Below are positions 8,306 to 17,464 of a stretch of DNA of 64,000 nt, piece after piece (the first letter of the stretch is position 1; the number at the start of each line of letters is the position of its first letter). This DNA comes from Flavobacterium pectinovorum (GTDB lineage: Bacteria; Bacteroidota; Bacteroidia; Flavobacteriales; Flavobacteriaceae). The notes under the pieces were generated by a model. The model had not been told where the DNA came from and searched no databases. It saw nothing but the letters and a program-made list of their open reading frames with translations. The stretch spans positions 1-64,000 of the forward strand of contig NZ_JAFEVZ010000014.1 in the NCBI RefSeq assembly GCF_022802975.1. The letters are read 5' to 3'. The position numbers were made by a program, and so were the translations under genes.

Positions 8306-9619
8306 ATGACAAACCTGCCAAAAGGAAGTAAAAAATTATTAAATGCCTGGGCTTTTTACGATTGGGCAAATTCAGTTTACACCCTTACAATCGCATCAGC
8401 TGTATTTCCTATTTTTTATGAAGCCTTATTTTCTGAGCGAGGACATTATATAGAAGTTTTTGGATTGGAATTGAAAAATTCAGCCCTGATTAGTTTTGTA
8501 ACCGCATTTGCTTTTGTATTTGTAGCCTTTTTTTCGCCCTTATTATCCGGTATTGCGGATTATGTTGGGAATAAAAAAGCGTTCATGAAATTCTTTTGCT
8601 ATGTTGGAGCTTTATCCTGCATGGGACTGTATTGGTTTAACCTTGAAAATATTTATATCGGATTATTGTTTTACTTTCTGGGGCTTATTGGTTATTGGGG
8701 GAGTTTGGTTTTCTATAATTCCTATTTGCCGGATATTGCGTTTCCTGAACAGCAGGATAAAATTAGTGCCAAAGGATATTCCTTAGGATATATCGGAAGT
8801 GTAATTTTGTTGATTATCAATCTGGCAATGATTATGAAACCAAAAGTTTTTGGAATCACAGGAACAGATGGTGAAGCAGCCATGAAAGCGATGCGATATT
8901 CCTTCGTAATGGTAGGGGTTTGGTGGATTTTGTTTAGCCAGTACAGCTATTATTTTTTACCGAAAGGAAGTAAAGAAACCAATCAAAAGTTATCGAAAGA
9001 TGTTGTATTTAATGGTTTTAAAGAACTAAAGAAAGTTTGGGCAATATTACAGAATAATATTCCTTTGAAGAGATACTTAGGTGGCTTTTTCGTTTCAAGT
9101 ATGGCAGTTCAGACCGTGATGCTTGTCGCTACTTATTTTGGAGCTCAGGAAATTGAGTGGGCATCTAAAGAAGAAAGCACAACTGGTTTGATTATTTGTA
9201 TTTTGATTATACAGTTAGTAGCTGTAATTGGAGCTGTTTTAACTTCAAGAGCTTCGGAGAAATTTGGTAACATTCCAACTTTAATCGTCATCAATACCAT
9301 TTGGGCAGTCTTTTGTGCTCTTGCCTTTTTCATTACTTTACCAATACATTTTTATGTTATGGCTACAGTAGCCGGATTTGTAATGGGTGGAATTCAGGCC
9401 TTATCACGCTCAACGTATTCAAAATTATTACCCGAAACAGAAGATACAGCATCATTTTTTAGCTTTTATGATGTTGCCGAAAAAATAGGAATCGTAATAG
9501 GAATGTGTCTTTACGGAATTATCGATCAGATTACAGGAAGTCCCCGTTTGGCAATTGTATTCTTAGGATTGTTTTTTGTGACTGCAATTTTTCTTTTAAA
9601 AAGAGTACATAAAAAATAA
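8306..9619 (+). CDS. MFS transporter, UMF1 / Atg22-like family
   Basis: A 437-residue polytopic inner-membrane protein of the major facilitator superfamily. The opening NAWAFYDWANSVYTLTIASAVFPIFYE is the signature of the UMF1/Atg22-like group, related to the yeast vacuolar amino-acid effluxer. About twelve hydrophobic segments can be counted, with a central loop near residues 215-245. The substrate in bacteria is not known; amino-acid export is a guess from the family. It is a single gene with no obvious partner. Confidence 0.85.
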   Translation: MTNLPKGSKKLLNAWAFYDWANSVYTLTIASAVFPIFYEALFSERGHYIEVFGLELKNSALISFVTAFAFVFVAFFSPLLSGIADYVGNKKAFMKFFCYVGALSCMGLYWFNLENIYIGLLFYFLGLIGYWGSLVFYNSYLPDIAFPEQQDKISAKGYSLGYIGSVILLIINLAMIMKPKVFGITGTDGEAAMKAMRYSFVMVGVWWILFSQYSYYFLPKGSKETNQKLSKDVVFNGFKELKKVWAILQNNIPLKRYLGGFFVSSMAVQTVMLVATYFGAQEIEWASKEESTTGLIICILIIQLVAVIGAVLTSRASEKFGNIPTLIVINTIWAVFCALAFFITLPIHFYVMATVAGFVMGGIQALSRSTYSKLLPETEDTASFFSFYDVAEKIGIVIGMCLYGIIDQITGSPRLAIVFLGLFFVTAIFLLKRVHKK

Positions 9620-9656
9620 TTAGTAAAATAATATTTCAGTCTAAACGCAATTGTCA

Positions 9657-9664
9657 TACATTTG
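9657..9664 (+). promoter_or_regulatory. Putative -7 element for the pentapeptide-repeat gene
   Basis: TACATTTG matches TAnnTTTG. Transcription would begin near 9671, so the TTG at 9669 cannot be the start codon and the ATG at 9705 is used. Confidence 0.55.
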
Positions 9665-9704
9665 ATTCTTGCGTTTTTATTTTAAATTAAACAATAAATC
9701 TTTA

Positions 9705-10277
9705 ATGACGAGCGAGTATTTCCTTGATAAAGAATATAATAATGTCATTTACGATACCGATGGGGCTAATTTTAAGGAATTTGAATCTTGTGTTTTTAAT
9801 AATTGTAATTTTTCTGCCTGCACTTTTTTAGCCGTTACATTTATTGACTGCGTTTTTAATGACTGCACTTTTTCTGAAGCAAAAATCAATTATGTGGCTT
9901 TTAGAACAGCAACTTTTAATCGCTGTGAAATCAAAGATGTAAATTTTGCCATGTGTGACAAACTCATTTTCGAAATTCATTTTAATGATTGTATTCTGGA
10001 TTTCTCAAAATTTTATACTTTAAAAATAAAAGGAACAACGTTTACAAATTGCAGTTTAGTTGCTGTTGATTTTATGGCTACAGATCTTACAAGTGTGGTT
10101 TTTGATAATTGTGATTTGTATCGGTCTGAATTCAATAAAGCAATTGCCAACAAAACCGATTTTAAAACCAGTTATAACTATACCATTGATCCGTCCAAAA
10201 CGAAACTAAAAAAAGCTGTTTTTTCTTTGAATGAAGTAAAAGGTTTATTATTTAAACATGATGTAATTGTGAGTTGA
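9705..10277 (+). CDS. Pentapeptide-repeat protein, Qnr/MfpA-like
   Basis: The 190-residue product is almost entirely pentapeptide repeats with Phe or Leu every fifth position, predicting a right-handed quadrilateral beta-helix. Family members such as Qnr and MfpA mimic DNA and protect DNA gyrase. Here the position before each repeat's central hydrophobic residue is often cysteine (ESCVF, NNCNF, SACTF, IDCVF, NDCTF, NRCEI, NDCIL, TNCSL, DNCDL), giving about ten cysteines lined up along the helix. The ATG at 9705 fits the promoter. Its stop codon abuts that of the convergent GNAT gene. Gyrase protection is an inference. Confidence 0.8.
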   Translation: MTSEYFLDKEYNNVIYDTDGANFKEFESCVFNNCNFSACTFLAVTFIDCVFNDCTFSEAKINYVAFRTATFNRCEIKDVNFAMCDKLIFEIHFNDCILDFSKFYTLKIKGTTFTNCSLVAVDFMATDLTSVVFDNCDLYRSEFNKAIANKTDFKTSYNYTIDPSKTKLKKAVFSLNEVKGLLFKHDVIVS

Positions 10278-10775
10278 TTACAATTTTTTCTCCATCACAT
10301 AATCTTCCATTAAGTTCCCATTTCCAATATCAATATTGACTTCATCAATGATTTCAAAACCTATTTTTTTATAAAAACTTAAGGCTGAATTGAATCGGTT
10401 TACATTTAATAATAAGCTGGTAGAATGATTTTCTAAAGCCAGTTTTTGAATCTCTTCAATTGCTTTTTTGCCAATACCTTTTCCTTGTGTTTCCGGCAAA
10501 AGATAAATTTTGTGAATTTTGGTTACCGCTTGATTTTTGTAATGATGTTCAATTCCGATAAATCCGATTATGGATTCCTCATCCAAAATTAAATAAAATA
10601 ATTGCTCTTTTTTCTCCATTTGACTGCTTAGGGCTTCATCTGAATAAATTAAATCCAGCATATACTCTAATTGTTCTTTGGACAGAATGTTGCCATACGT
10701 AATTGGCCAGGTTATGTAGGTTATTTTCTGAATGGTTTTGATGTCTTCTGCTGTTGCTTCTGAAATTGTAATCAT
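10278..10775 (-). CDS. GNAT family N-acetyltransferase
   Basis: A 165-residue acetyl-CoA-dependent acyltransferase of the GNAT fold. The acetyl-CoA pyrophosphate-binding motif A is present as LLPETQGKGIGKKAIEEI around residues 90-107, and motif B follows as NRFNSALSFYKKIGF. The substrate cannot be told. It lies 34 bases downstream of guaC on the same strand and may be cotranscribed with it. Its stop codon directly abuts that of the convergent pentapeptide gene. Confidence 0.88.
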   Translation of the reverse strand: MITISEATAEDIKTIQKITYITWPITYGNILSKEQLEYMLDLIYSDEALSSQMEKKEQLFYLILDEESIIGFIGIEHHYKNQAVTKIHKIYLLPETQGKGIGKKAIEEIQKLALENHSTSLLLNVNRFNSALSFYKKIGFEIIDEVNIDIGNGNLMEDYVMEKKL

Positions 10776-10809
10776 GTTTAATTTGAAAAATTGTATTTTG
10801 AAATATTAA

Positions 10810-11850
10810 TTATTTTGTAAAAATTTGATTTTCCTGCTCACTGACTCTTATAAATGTTGTTCGCTTAGTCAATTCTTTCAGTCTGGAGGCTCCCACATAC
10901 GTACAAGTACTTCGTAATCCTCCTAAAATGTCCAAAATTGTATTGATAACATTGCCTTTAAACGGAACCTGAACTGTTTTTCCTTCACTGGCTCTATACT
11001 CAGCGACTCCGCCAGCGTGTTTGTCCATTGCGGTAGCAGAACTCATTCCGTAAAATTGTTTGAATTTCTCGCCATTAATTTCAATCAATTCGCCACCGCT
11101 TTCAGTGTGTCCTGCCAGCATTCCGCCAAGCATTACAAAATCTGAACCTGCACCAAAAGCTTTGGCAACATCACCCGGAGTTGTACAGCCTCCATCGCTA
11201 ATAATATGTCCGCCTAAGCCATGTGCGGCATCAGCACATTCAATGATAGCCGAAAGCTGCGGATATCCCACACCGGTTTTTACTCGGGTAGTACAAACGG
11301 AACCTGGGCCAATTCCAACTTTTACAATATCAGCTCCGGCTAATAATAATTCTTCTGTCATTTCACCGGTTACTACATTTCCGGCAATAATAACTTTATC
11401 AGGATATTGTTTTCGCATCTGTTTTAAAAACTGTACAAAATGTTCTGAATATCCATTAGCAACATCAATACAAATAAACATCAATAACGGATTTGCTTTG
11501 ATAACTTCAGCAATTTTTAAAGCATCTTCTTTTCCTGTTCCGGTGCTGATGGCAATGTAATTATAAAAATCAGAGGAAACAGTTTTTAAAAAATCATTCC
11601 ATTCCTGAAGTGAATAATGTTTGTGGATAGCAGTAAACAGCTTTTCTTTGGCTAAAACTGTTGCCATTTCAAATGTGCCCACCGTATCCATATTAGCAGC
11701 CATAATCGGAATTCCTGTCCATAAAGTTGTACTGTGTAAAAATTTAAAATTTCTTTCTAAAGAGACTTCAGATCTGCTTTTTAAAGTAGATCTTTTAGGT
11801 CTGATCATCACATCTTTAAAGCCTAATTTAAGTTCGGTTTCTATTCTCAT
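10810..11850 (-). CDS. guaC: GMP reductase
   Basis: Reduces GMP to IMP with NADPH, releasing ammonia, and so lets the cell turn guanine nucleotides back into adenine nucleotides. At 346 residues it is the GuaC type, lacking the CBS domains of IMP dehydrogenase. The catalytic Cys186 sits in [17 protein letters not shown], the same number as in E. coli GuaC. The purine-binding [18 protein letters not shown] and the flap-region SAMDKHAGG are complete. GNAT follows downstream. Confidence 0.95.
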   Translation of the reverse strand: MRIETELKLGFKDVMIRPKRSTLKSRSEVSLERNFKFLHSTTLWTGIPIMAANMDTVGTFEMATVLAKEKLFTAIHKHYSLQEWNDFLKTVSSDFYNYIAISTGTGKEDALKIAEVIKANPLLMFICIDVANGYSEHFVQFLKQMRKQYPDKVIIAGNVVTGEMTEELLLAGADIVKVGIGPGSVCTTRVKTGVGYPQLSAIIECADAAHGLGGHIISDGGCTTPGDVAKAFGAGSDFVMLGGMLAGHTESGGELIEINGEKFKQFYGMSSATAMDKHAGGVAEYRASEGKTVQVPFKGNVINTILDILGGLRSTCTYVGASRLKELTKRTTFIRVSEQENQIFTK

Positions 11851-11874
11851 GATTTTCTAAATTTTTGTTACTCT

Positions 11875-11882
11875 CAAATATA
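11875..11882 (-). promoter_or_regulatory. Putative -7 element for guaC
   Basis: The minus strand reads TATATTTG, an exact TAnnTTTG match, 24 bases before the guaC start codon. No purine-repressor-type palindrome is obvious beside it. Confidence 0.55.
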
Positions 11883-12105
11883 TTAATTTTGAAAATGACT
11901 GAGTTTATAAGACTAATAAAACTAATCCTTTAGTTATTAACATTAAAAAAAAAATATATCTTATTAAGAATCTGGTATAGTATTTTATTTTTTGTTTTAA
12001 ATTGTTTATAATTAGTGTGTTATTTTTTTATTTGGATGTTTTTAAGAAATGAATTTCTTTTTGTTTTTTAAACCAAAAACACAAAACAGTTTATAGTTAA
12101 TTACT

Positions 12106-12113
12106 TATATTTG
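12106..12113 (+). promoter_or_regulatory. Putative -7 element for the HD phosphohydrolase gene
   Basis: TATATTTG matches TAnnTTTG and places a start site about 17 bases before the GTG at 12138. Confidence 0.55.
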
Positions 12114-12137
12114 TTGACTTAAAAAATTACCAGAATA

Positions 12138-13367
12138 GTGAATCATATCAATAAGTTAAAAATATTCAATGACCCCATTTATGGCTTTATTTCTATTCCG
12201 AATGAGCTTATTTATGATTTAATTCAGCATCCGTATTTTCAGCGTTTGCGACGTATTTCACAAATGGGATTGTCGTATTTGGTTTATCCGGGGGCTAACC
12301 ATACACGTTTTCATCATGCTTTAGGCTGTATGCATTTAATGCAAAAAGCAATAGAAACACTTCGTTTTAAAGGGGTTGCTATTTCAAATGATGAAGAATG
12401 TGCTTTATTAATAGCTATTTTACTGCACGATATTGGGCATGGGCCTTTTTCGCATGCTATGGAAAAAAGTATTGTAGAAGATGTAAATCATGAAGCTATT
12501 TCATTGTTGTTCATGAATCAGTTAAATGAAGAATTTGACGGAAAATTAAGTTTAGCAATTCAGGTTTTTAAAGGAGAATATCACAGAAAATTTATGCTGC
12601 AATTGATTTCGAGTCAATTAGATATGGATCGAATGGATTATTTGAAGCGTGATAGTTTTTACACAGGAGTTGCAGAAGGGAATGTAAATTCTGAACGATT
12701 GATTCAGATGATGAATGTTGAAAACGATGTTTTAGTTATAGAAGAAAAAGGAATTTACTCGGTAGAAAAATTTCTCTTGTCAAGAAGATTAATGTATTGG
12801 CAGGCCTATTTGCATAAGACAAGTCTTGTGGCAGAATTGATTTTGATGAAAGTGCTTAAAAGAGCAAAAGAATTAACATTGAAAGGAATTAAATTACCTT
12901 GTAGTGAACCTCTTTCTTATTTTATGCAAAATAAAATTTCACTCGAAAATTTCGATGCCGAAAAATTAGATTTGTTTTCTCAGTTAGACGATTTTGATAT
13001 CATAAGTGCCCTGAAAGCATGGCAAAAAAACAGTGATTTTATATTGTCGACTTTGAGCAAGATGATCATCAACAGAGATTTACTGAAAATAAAAATGAGT
13101 GCCGAAAAAATCCCGATGGAAGAATCTCAGGCAATGAAAGAAGAATTTGCTCAAGAACATAATATTTCTCAGTTGGAAGCAGGATATTTTATTTTTAGAG
13201 GAAAAATCAAAAATCAGGCTTACAGTAAAGAAGCAGAACCAATAAGGATTTTGAAAAAAGATAAAACAATTGAAGATGTTGTTGAAGCATCTGACCAATT
13301 GAATTTGAAATCGTTATCTAAATTGGTGACAAAATATTACATCTGTTTTCCAAAACAACTTATCTAA
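12138..13367 (+). CDS. HD-superfamily phosphohydrolase (SAMHD1/dGTPase-like)
   Basis: A 409-residue metal-dependent phosphohydrolase. The HD signature is present: RFHHALG with His60, LLHDIGHGPFSH with His97-Asp98, and a later conserved Asp in SSQLDMDRMDYLKRDS near residue 170. The N terminus (IFNDPIYGFISIP, HPYFQRLRRI) is the family form seen in putative dNTPases related to SAMHD1, so dNTP hydrolysis is possible but not shown. The GTG start is chosen because the conserved N terminus begins right after it, no ATG is near, and the promoter fits. It lies 39 bases before lpxD. Confidence 0.85.
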   Translation: MNHINKLKIFNDPIYGFISIPNELIYDLIQHPYFQRLRRISQMGLSYLVYPGANHTRFHHALGCMHLMQKAIETLRFKGVAISNDEECALLIAILLHDIGHGPFSHAMEKSIVEDVNHEAISLLFMNQLNEEFDGKLSLAIQVFKGEYHRKFMLQLISSQLDMDRMDYLKRDSFYTGVAEGNVNSERLIQMMNVENDVLVIEEKGIYSVEKFLLSRRLMYWQAYLHKTSLVAELILMKVLKRAKELTLKGIKLPCSEPLSYFMQNKISLENFDAEKLDLFSQLDDFDIISALKAWQKNSDFILSTLSKMIINRDLLKIKMSAEKIPMEESQAMKEEFAQEHNISQLEAGYFIFRGKIKNQAYSKEAEPIRILKKDKTIEDVVEASDQLNLKSLSKLVTKYYICFPKQLI

Positions 13368-13393
13368 AATTAACATTTAAAACCTATTTTTTA

Positions 13394-13401
13394 TATTTTT
13401 G
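13394..13401 (+). promoter_or_regulatory. Possible -7 element very close to lpxD start
   Basis: TATTTTTG matches TAnnTTTG, but it ends only 5 bases before the ATG at 13407. Transcription from it would give a leaderless or nearly leaderless lpxD message. No -33 element is visible, so it may be chance. Confidence 0.3.
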
Positions 13402-13406
13402 TCGGG

Positions 13407-14450
13407 ATGAAATTTACAGCAGAACAAATAGCAGGAATTTTAGAGGGAGTAGTTGTTGGGAATCCCAATGCCGAGGTTTTTCGACTGTCTAAAATTGAAG
13501 AAGGAGAGGAGGGATCACTTACTTTTCTGGCAAATCCAAAATATATCAATCATATTTATACCACAAAAGCTTCAGTAACAATTGTTAATGATTCTTTTGT
13601 GCCGGAATCTGAAATCGAAACTACTTTGATAAAGGTTGAAGATGCCTATGTATCTTTTTCAAAACTTTTAGAATTTTACAACCAGGTAAAACTAAATAAA
13701 AACGGAATCGAACCACAAACTTTTATATCTGAAGGAACTAAATATGGTGAGAACTTATATTTGGGAAGTTTTAGTTACATTGGTCAAAATGTGGTTTTGG
13801 GAGATAATGTAAAAATATATCCAAACAGTTTTATTGGCGATAATGTTGTTATTGGTGATAATGTACATGTTTTTGCAGGCGCTAAAATTTATTCTGAAAC
13901 TATAATTGGTAATAATTGTACCATTCATTCAGGGACTATTATTGGTGCTGATGGTTTTGGCTTTGCTCCAAACGAAGATGGAGAGTATAATAAAGTGCCA
14001 CAAATTGGAAATGTTATTATAGAAGATAATGTAGATATTGGTGCCAATACTACAATAGACAGAGCTACACTTGGTTCTACAATTATTAGAAAAGGAGTAA
14101 AATTAGACAATCAAATTCAAATTGCTCATAACGTAGAAATTGGTAAAAATACCGTGATTGCTGCTCAAACAGGAGTTGCCGGTTCTACAAAAATTGGCGA
14201 AAATTGTATGATTGGCGGACAAGTTGGTATTGCAGGCCATTTAACAATTGGTAATAATGTTAGACTTCAGGCTCAATCGGGTGTTGCAAGAAATATTAAA
14301 AATGACGAAATTTTGCAGGGTACTCCATCTTTGGCATACACTGATTTTAATAAATCCTATGTTCATTTTAAGAATTTACCTAAAATTGTTGCCGAATTAG
14401 AAGAATTAAAAAAACAAATAATAAACCCAAAAAATGGAAATAATGGTTAA
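13407..14450 (+). CDS. lpxD: UDP-3-O-acylglucosamine N-acyltransferase LpxD
   Basis: Third step of lipid A synthesis: transfers a hydroxyacyl chain from acyl-ACP to the 2-amino group of UDP-3-O-acyl-glucosamine. The 347-residue protein has the LpxD N-terminal uridine-binding domain (residues 1-100), then a left-handed beta-helix of hexapeptide repeats. The catalytic His is in QIAHNVEIG near residue 238, followed by [10 protein letters not shown]. The C-terminal helix ([15 protein letters not shown]) is present. Its 3' end overlaps lpxC-fabZ by 17 bases, so translation is probably coupled. A second LpxD-like gene lies at 17465. Confidence 0.94.
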   Translation: MKFTAEQIAGILEGVVVGNPNAEVFRLSKIEEGEEGSLTFLANPKYINHIYTTKASVTIVNDSFVPESEIETTLIKVEDAYVSFSKLLEFYNQVKLNKNGIEPQTFISEGTKYGENLYLGSFSYIGQNVVLGDNVKIYPNSFIGDNVVIGDNVHVFAGAKIYSETIIGNNCTIHSGTIIGADGFGFAPNEDGEYNKVPQIGNVIIEDNVDIGANTTIDRATLGSTIIRKGVKLDNQIQIAHNVEIGKNTVIAAQTGVAGSTKIGENCMIGGQVGIAGHLTIGNNVRLQAQSGVARNIKNDEILQGTPSLAYTDFNKSYVHFKNLPKIVAELEELKKQIINPKNGNNG

Positions 14451-15831
14451 ACAGAAAACCATCAAGAATGAAATTTCACTAACAGGAGTCGGATTGCATA
14501 CTGGAAAAGAAGTTACAATGACTTTTAAACCAGCTCCTATTAATAATGGTTTCACTTTTGTTAGAATTGACTTGCAAGGCCAACCGGTAATTGAGGCTGA
14601 TGCTAATTATGTAGTTAACACACAAAGAGGTACTAACTTAGAAAAATTAGGTGTAAAAATTCAAACTCCGGAACACGTTTTAGCAGCATTAGTTGGTTGC
14701 GATCTGGATAACGTTATTATAGAATTAAATGCTTCAGAACTTCCTATTATGGATGGTTCTTCAAAATATTTTGTAGAGGCTATTGAAAAAGCCGGAATCG
14801 AAGAGCAAGATGCAAAACGTAATGTTTATGTTGTAAAAGAGGTAATTTCATTTACAGATGAAACTACCGGAAGTGAGATTTTGGTTATGCCAAGTGATGA
14901 TTATCAGGTTACCACAATGGTAGATTTTGGAACTAAAGTCTTAGGTACTCAAAATGCAACTTTAAAAAGCATTGCTGATTTTAAAGATGAAATTTCAAAT
15001 TCAAGAACTTTCAGTTTTTTACATGAATTAGAGTCTTTATTAGAAAATGGATTGATAAAAGGTGGTGATTTAAATAATGCAATTGTTTATGTAGATAAAG
15101 AGATTTCTGAGTCTACAATGGAAAACCTTAAAAAGGCTTTCGGGAAGGATGAAATTTCGGTTAAGCCAAATGGAGTTCTTGATAATTTAACTTTGCATTA
15201 TCCAAACGAAGCCGCAAGACATAAACTTCTTGATGTTATTGGCGATTTGTCTTTAATAGGTGTTAGAATACAAGGAAAGATTATTGCAAATAAACCTGGG
15301 CATTATGTGAATACACAATTTGCCAAAAAACTAGCAAAAATTATAAAAATAGAGCAAAGAAACCATATTCCTGTTTATGATTTAAACCAGGAACCATTGA
15401 TGGACATTCATAAAATTATGGCTGTTTTACCTCACAGACCTCCATTTTTGCTCATTGACAGAATTATTGAAATGTCATCAAGCCATGTGGTTGGATTGAA
15501 AAATGTTACCATGAACGAAAATTTCTTCGTTGGACATTTTCCTGATGCTCCGGTAATGCCGGGTGTATTAATTGTTGAAGCAATGGCACAAACAGGCGGA
15601 ATTTTGGTTCTAAGTACAGTTCCGGATCCTGAGAACTATTTGACTTATTTCATGAAAATAGATAATGTTAAATTTAAACATAAAGTATTGCCGGGGGATA
15701 CTTTAATATTTAAGTGTGATTTAATTTCTCCTATCAGAAGAGGAATTTGTCACATGCAGGCAAATGCTTACGCTAACGGAAAATTAGTAGCCGAAGCAGA
15801 ATTAATGGCGCAAATTGCAAGAAAACAGTAA
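14434..15831 (+). CDS. lpxC-fabZ: Bifunctional UDP-3-O-acyl-GlcNAc deacetylase / 3-hydroxyacyl-ACP dehydratase
   Basis: A fusion typical of Bacteroidota. The N-terminal 300 residues are LpxC, the zinc deacetylase and first committed step of lipid A synthesis: LTGVGLHTG opening, zinc His in TPEHVLAAL, and the zinc HKLLD motif near residue 265. Residues about 320-465 are FabZ, the hotdog-fold dehydratase of fatty acid elongation, with [11 protein letters not shown] and the catalytic His and Glu in [20 protein letters not shown]. The fusion ties the two users of hydroxyacyl-ACP together. Start is either 14434 or the ATG at 14443; both overlap lpxD and the latter gives the commoner family N terminus. 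Confidence 0.96.
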   Translation: MEIMVKQKTIKNEISLTGVGLHTGKEVTMTFKPAPINNGFTFVRIDLQGQPVIEADANYVVNTQRGTNLEKLGVKIQTPEHVLAALVGCDLDNVIIELNASELPIMDGSSKYFVEAIEKAGIEEQDAKRNVYVVKEVISFTDETTGSEILVMPSDDYQVTTMVDFGTKVLGTQNATLKSIADFKDEISNSRTFSFLHELESLLENGLIKGGDLNNAIVYVDKEISESTMENLKKAFGKDEISVKPNGVLDNLTLHYPNEAARHKLLDVIGDLSLIGVRIQGKIIANKPGHYVNTQFAKKLAKIIKIEQRNHIPVYDLNQEPLMDIHKIMAVLPHRPPFLLIDRIIEMSSSHVVGLKNVTMNENFFVGHFPDAPVMPGVLIVEAMAQTGGILVLSTVPDPENYLTYFMKIDNVKFKHKVLPGDTLIFKCDLISPIRRGICHMQANAYANGKLVAEAELMAQIARKQ

Positions 15832-15849
15832 TTAATCAAAATTATTGTT

Positions 15850-15857
15850 TACGTTTG
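15850..15857 (+). promoter_or_regulatory. Putative -7 element for lpxA
   Basis: TACGTTTG matches TAnnTTTG in the 70-base gap before lpxA. It may provide an internal promoter for lpxA and genes after it. Confidence 0.35.
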
Positions 15858-15901
15858 TTGCCCAAATTAGACTATTTTAAAATTAAAATATAAAAATACA
15901 G

Positions 15902-16687
15902 ATGAATCAACCATTAGCTTATGTTCATCCTGGCGCTAAAATCGCTAAAAATGTTGTAATTGAGCCTTTTACGACAATTCACAATAATGTTGTTATTGGT
16001 GATGGTACCTGGATAGGTTCAAATGTAACTATCATGGAAGGAGCACGAATTGGTAAAAATTGTAATATTTTTCCGGGTGCTGTAATTTCAGCAGTTCCTC
16101 AGGATTTAAAATTTGGTGGAGAAGATTCTTTGGCTATCATTGGTGATAATTGTACTATAAGAGAATGTGTAACTATTAACAGAGGTACAATTGCTTCGGG
16201 ACAGACAGTTATAGGTAATAATTGTTTAATAATGGCAACGGCACACATTGCTCATGATTGTCATGTAGGTAATAATGCTATCATTGTTAACGGAGTTCTT
16301 TTAGGAGGTCACGTTACGATTGGTAATTATGCTATTATTGGAGGATTATCTGCTGTTCATCAATTTATTAGTGTTGGAGATCATGCCATGATTTCAGGAG
16401 GATCATTATTAAGAAAAGATGTTCCACCATATACTAAAGCTGCAAAAGAACCATTATCTTATGTAGGTATAAATTCGGTAGGACTTAGAAGAAGAGGTTT
16501 TACGACTGAAAAAATCAGAGAAATTCAGGATATTTATAGAATTTTATACCAAAAAAATTATAATACAACACAAGCTTTGAGTATTATTGAAGGAGAAATG
16601 GAAGCTACACCGGAGAGAGATGAAATTTTAGATTTTATTCGAAATTCATCAAGAGGTGTAATGAAAGGGTATTCAGGAAACTATTAA
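15902..16687 (+). CDS. lpxA: UDP-N-acetylglucosamine acyltransferase LpxA
   Basis: First step of lipid A synthesis: acylates the 3-hydroxyl of UDP-GlcNAc with hydroxyacyl-ACP. The 261-residue protein is full length. Residues 1-190 are hexapeptide repeats of the left-handed beta-helix, with the catalytic His in MATAHIAHDCHVG near residue 122. The segment ISVGDHAMISGGSLLRKDVPPYTKA and the C-terminal helices (GLRRRGFTTEKIREIQDIYRILY) match LpxA. It follows lpxC-fabZ in the conserved order. Confidence 0.96.
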   Translation: MNQPLAYVHPGAKIAKNVVIEPFTTIHNNVVIGDGTWIGSNVTIMEGARIGKNCNIFPGAVISAVPQDLKFGGEDSLAIIGDNCTIRECVTINRGTIASGQTVIGNNCLIMATAHIAHDCHVGNNAIIVNGVLLGGHVTIGNYAIIGGLSAVHQFISVGDHAMISGGSLLRKDVPPYTKAAKEPLSYVGINSVGLRRRGFTTEKIREIQDIYRILYQKNYNTTQALSIIEGEMEATPERDEILDFIRNSSRGVMKGYSGNY

Positions 16688-16700
16688 AAAGGTTTAATGT

Positions 16701-16763
16701 TTATTTGTTTAATCGTTTATTCGAAGCGAAAACAAATCAACGGTTAAACGATTAAACAAATAA
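16701..16763. repeat. 19-bp perfect inverted repeat before efp
   Basis: Arms at 16701-16719 and 16745-16763 are perfectly complementary (left arm begins TTATTTGTTTAATCG) around a 25-base loop. It fills most of the lpxA-efp gap. No T run follows, so it is not a standard terminator. It is of the same general kind as the other quasi-palindromic intergenic elements here. Confidence 0.8.
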
Positions 16764-16781
16764 TAAAACAAATAAATTACA

Positions 16782-17348
16782 ATGGCATCTACATCAGATA
16801 TTAGAAACGGATTGTGTATTAAATACAATCACGATATTTATAAAATTATTGAATTTCTTCACGTTAAGCCAGGAAAAGGACCGGCTTTCGTAAGAACAAA
16901 ATTAAAAAGTTTAACTACAGGAAAAGTATTGGATAATACCTTTTCTGCAGGACACAAAATTGAAGATGTTCGTGTAGAAACACATACGTTTCAATTTTTA
17001 TATGCTGAAGGAGATGAATTTCATTTCATGAATGCTGAAACTTTTGAGCAGATTTCTTTGAATAAAAATATTTTAGATGCTCCGGGACTATTGAAAGAAG
17101 GAACAAATGTAATGGTTCAGATTAATACTGAAACTGATTTGCCTTTATCTGTTGATATGCCAACATCTGTAGTTCTTGAAATTACTTATGCAGAGCCTGG
17201 GGTAAAAGGAAATACAGCTACAAATGCTACAAAATCTGCTACGGTAGAAACGGGAGCAACAGTAAACGTTCCTTTGTTCATTAACGAAGGAGATAAAATT
17301 AAAATTGATACAGCTTCAGGTTCTTACATGGAGCGTGTAAAAGAGTAA
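16782..17348 (+). CDS. efp: Translation elongation factor P
   Basis: EF-P binds between the P and E sites of the ribosome and relieves stalling at consecutive prolines. The 188-residue protein has the three expected beta-barrel domains: KOW-like (1-65), OB (66-130) and C-terminal OB (131-188). The tip loop that reaches the peptidyl-transferase centre is KPGKGPAF, with Lys32 as the tip residue. No modification enzyme (EpmA/B, EarP) is nearby. The C-terminal GDKIKIDTASGSYMERV signature is complete. Confidence 0.97.
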   Translation: MASTSDIRNGLCIKYNHDIYKIIEFLHVKPGKGPAFVRTKLKSLTTGKVLDNTFSAGHKIEDVRVETHTFQFLYAEGDEFHFMNAETFEQISLNKNILDAPGLLKEGTNVMVQINTETDLPLSVDMPTSVVLEITYAEPGVKGNTATNATKSATVETGATVNVPLFINEGDKIKIDTASGSYMERVKE

Positions 17349-17350
17349 TT

Positions 17351-17460
17351 TTTAATTAGATAATTTGTTAATGTGTCAATTAGATAATTGTAAAAAGATA
17401 TTTTCCAATTGACACATTTCTAATTGACACATTTTCTGATTGACAAATTTTCTAATTAAA
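17351..17460. repeat. Composite inverted repeat, TGTCAATTAG family
   Basis: Nearly the whole efp-lpxD2 gap is a quasi-palindrome. The core arms AATGTGTCAATTAGA (17370-17384) and its complement (17419-17433) match perfectly, and the outer ends TTTAATTAGA (17351) and TCTAATTAAA (17451) also pair. The right side holds three tandem units beginning TTGACA at 15-16-base spacing. The same 15-mer core occurs at 37242-37256. Confidence 0.8.
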
Positions 17461-17464
17461 TTAT

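Noticed and set aside
10272-10283. Abutting stop codons of the pentapeptide and GNAT genes as a sign of a broken fusion
   Set aside because: The genes are convergent on opposite strands and both complete, so this is only tight packing.
11060-11560. Long open frame (166 codons) on the plus strand
   Set aside because: It lies wholly opposite guaC, whose protein is complete with all catalytic motifs; the antisense translation is low-complexity, rich in Pro, Ser and Ile, and matches nothing.
17349-17464. Possible small CRISPR-like array
   Set aside because: Units are 15-16 bases, degenerate and without unique spacers, and arranged as an inverted repeat; no cas genes are in the window.
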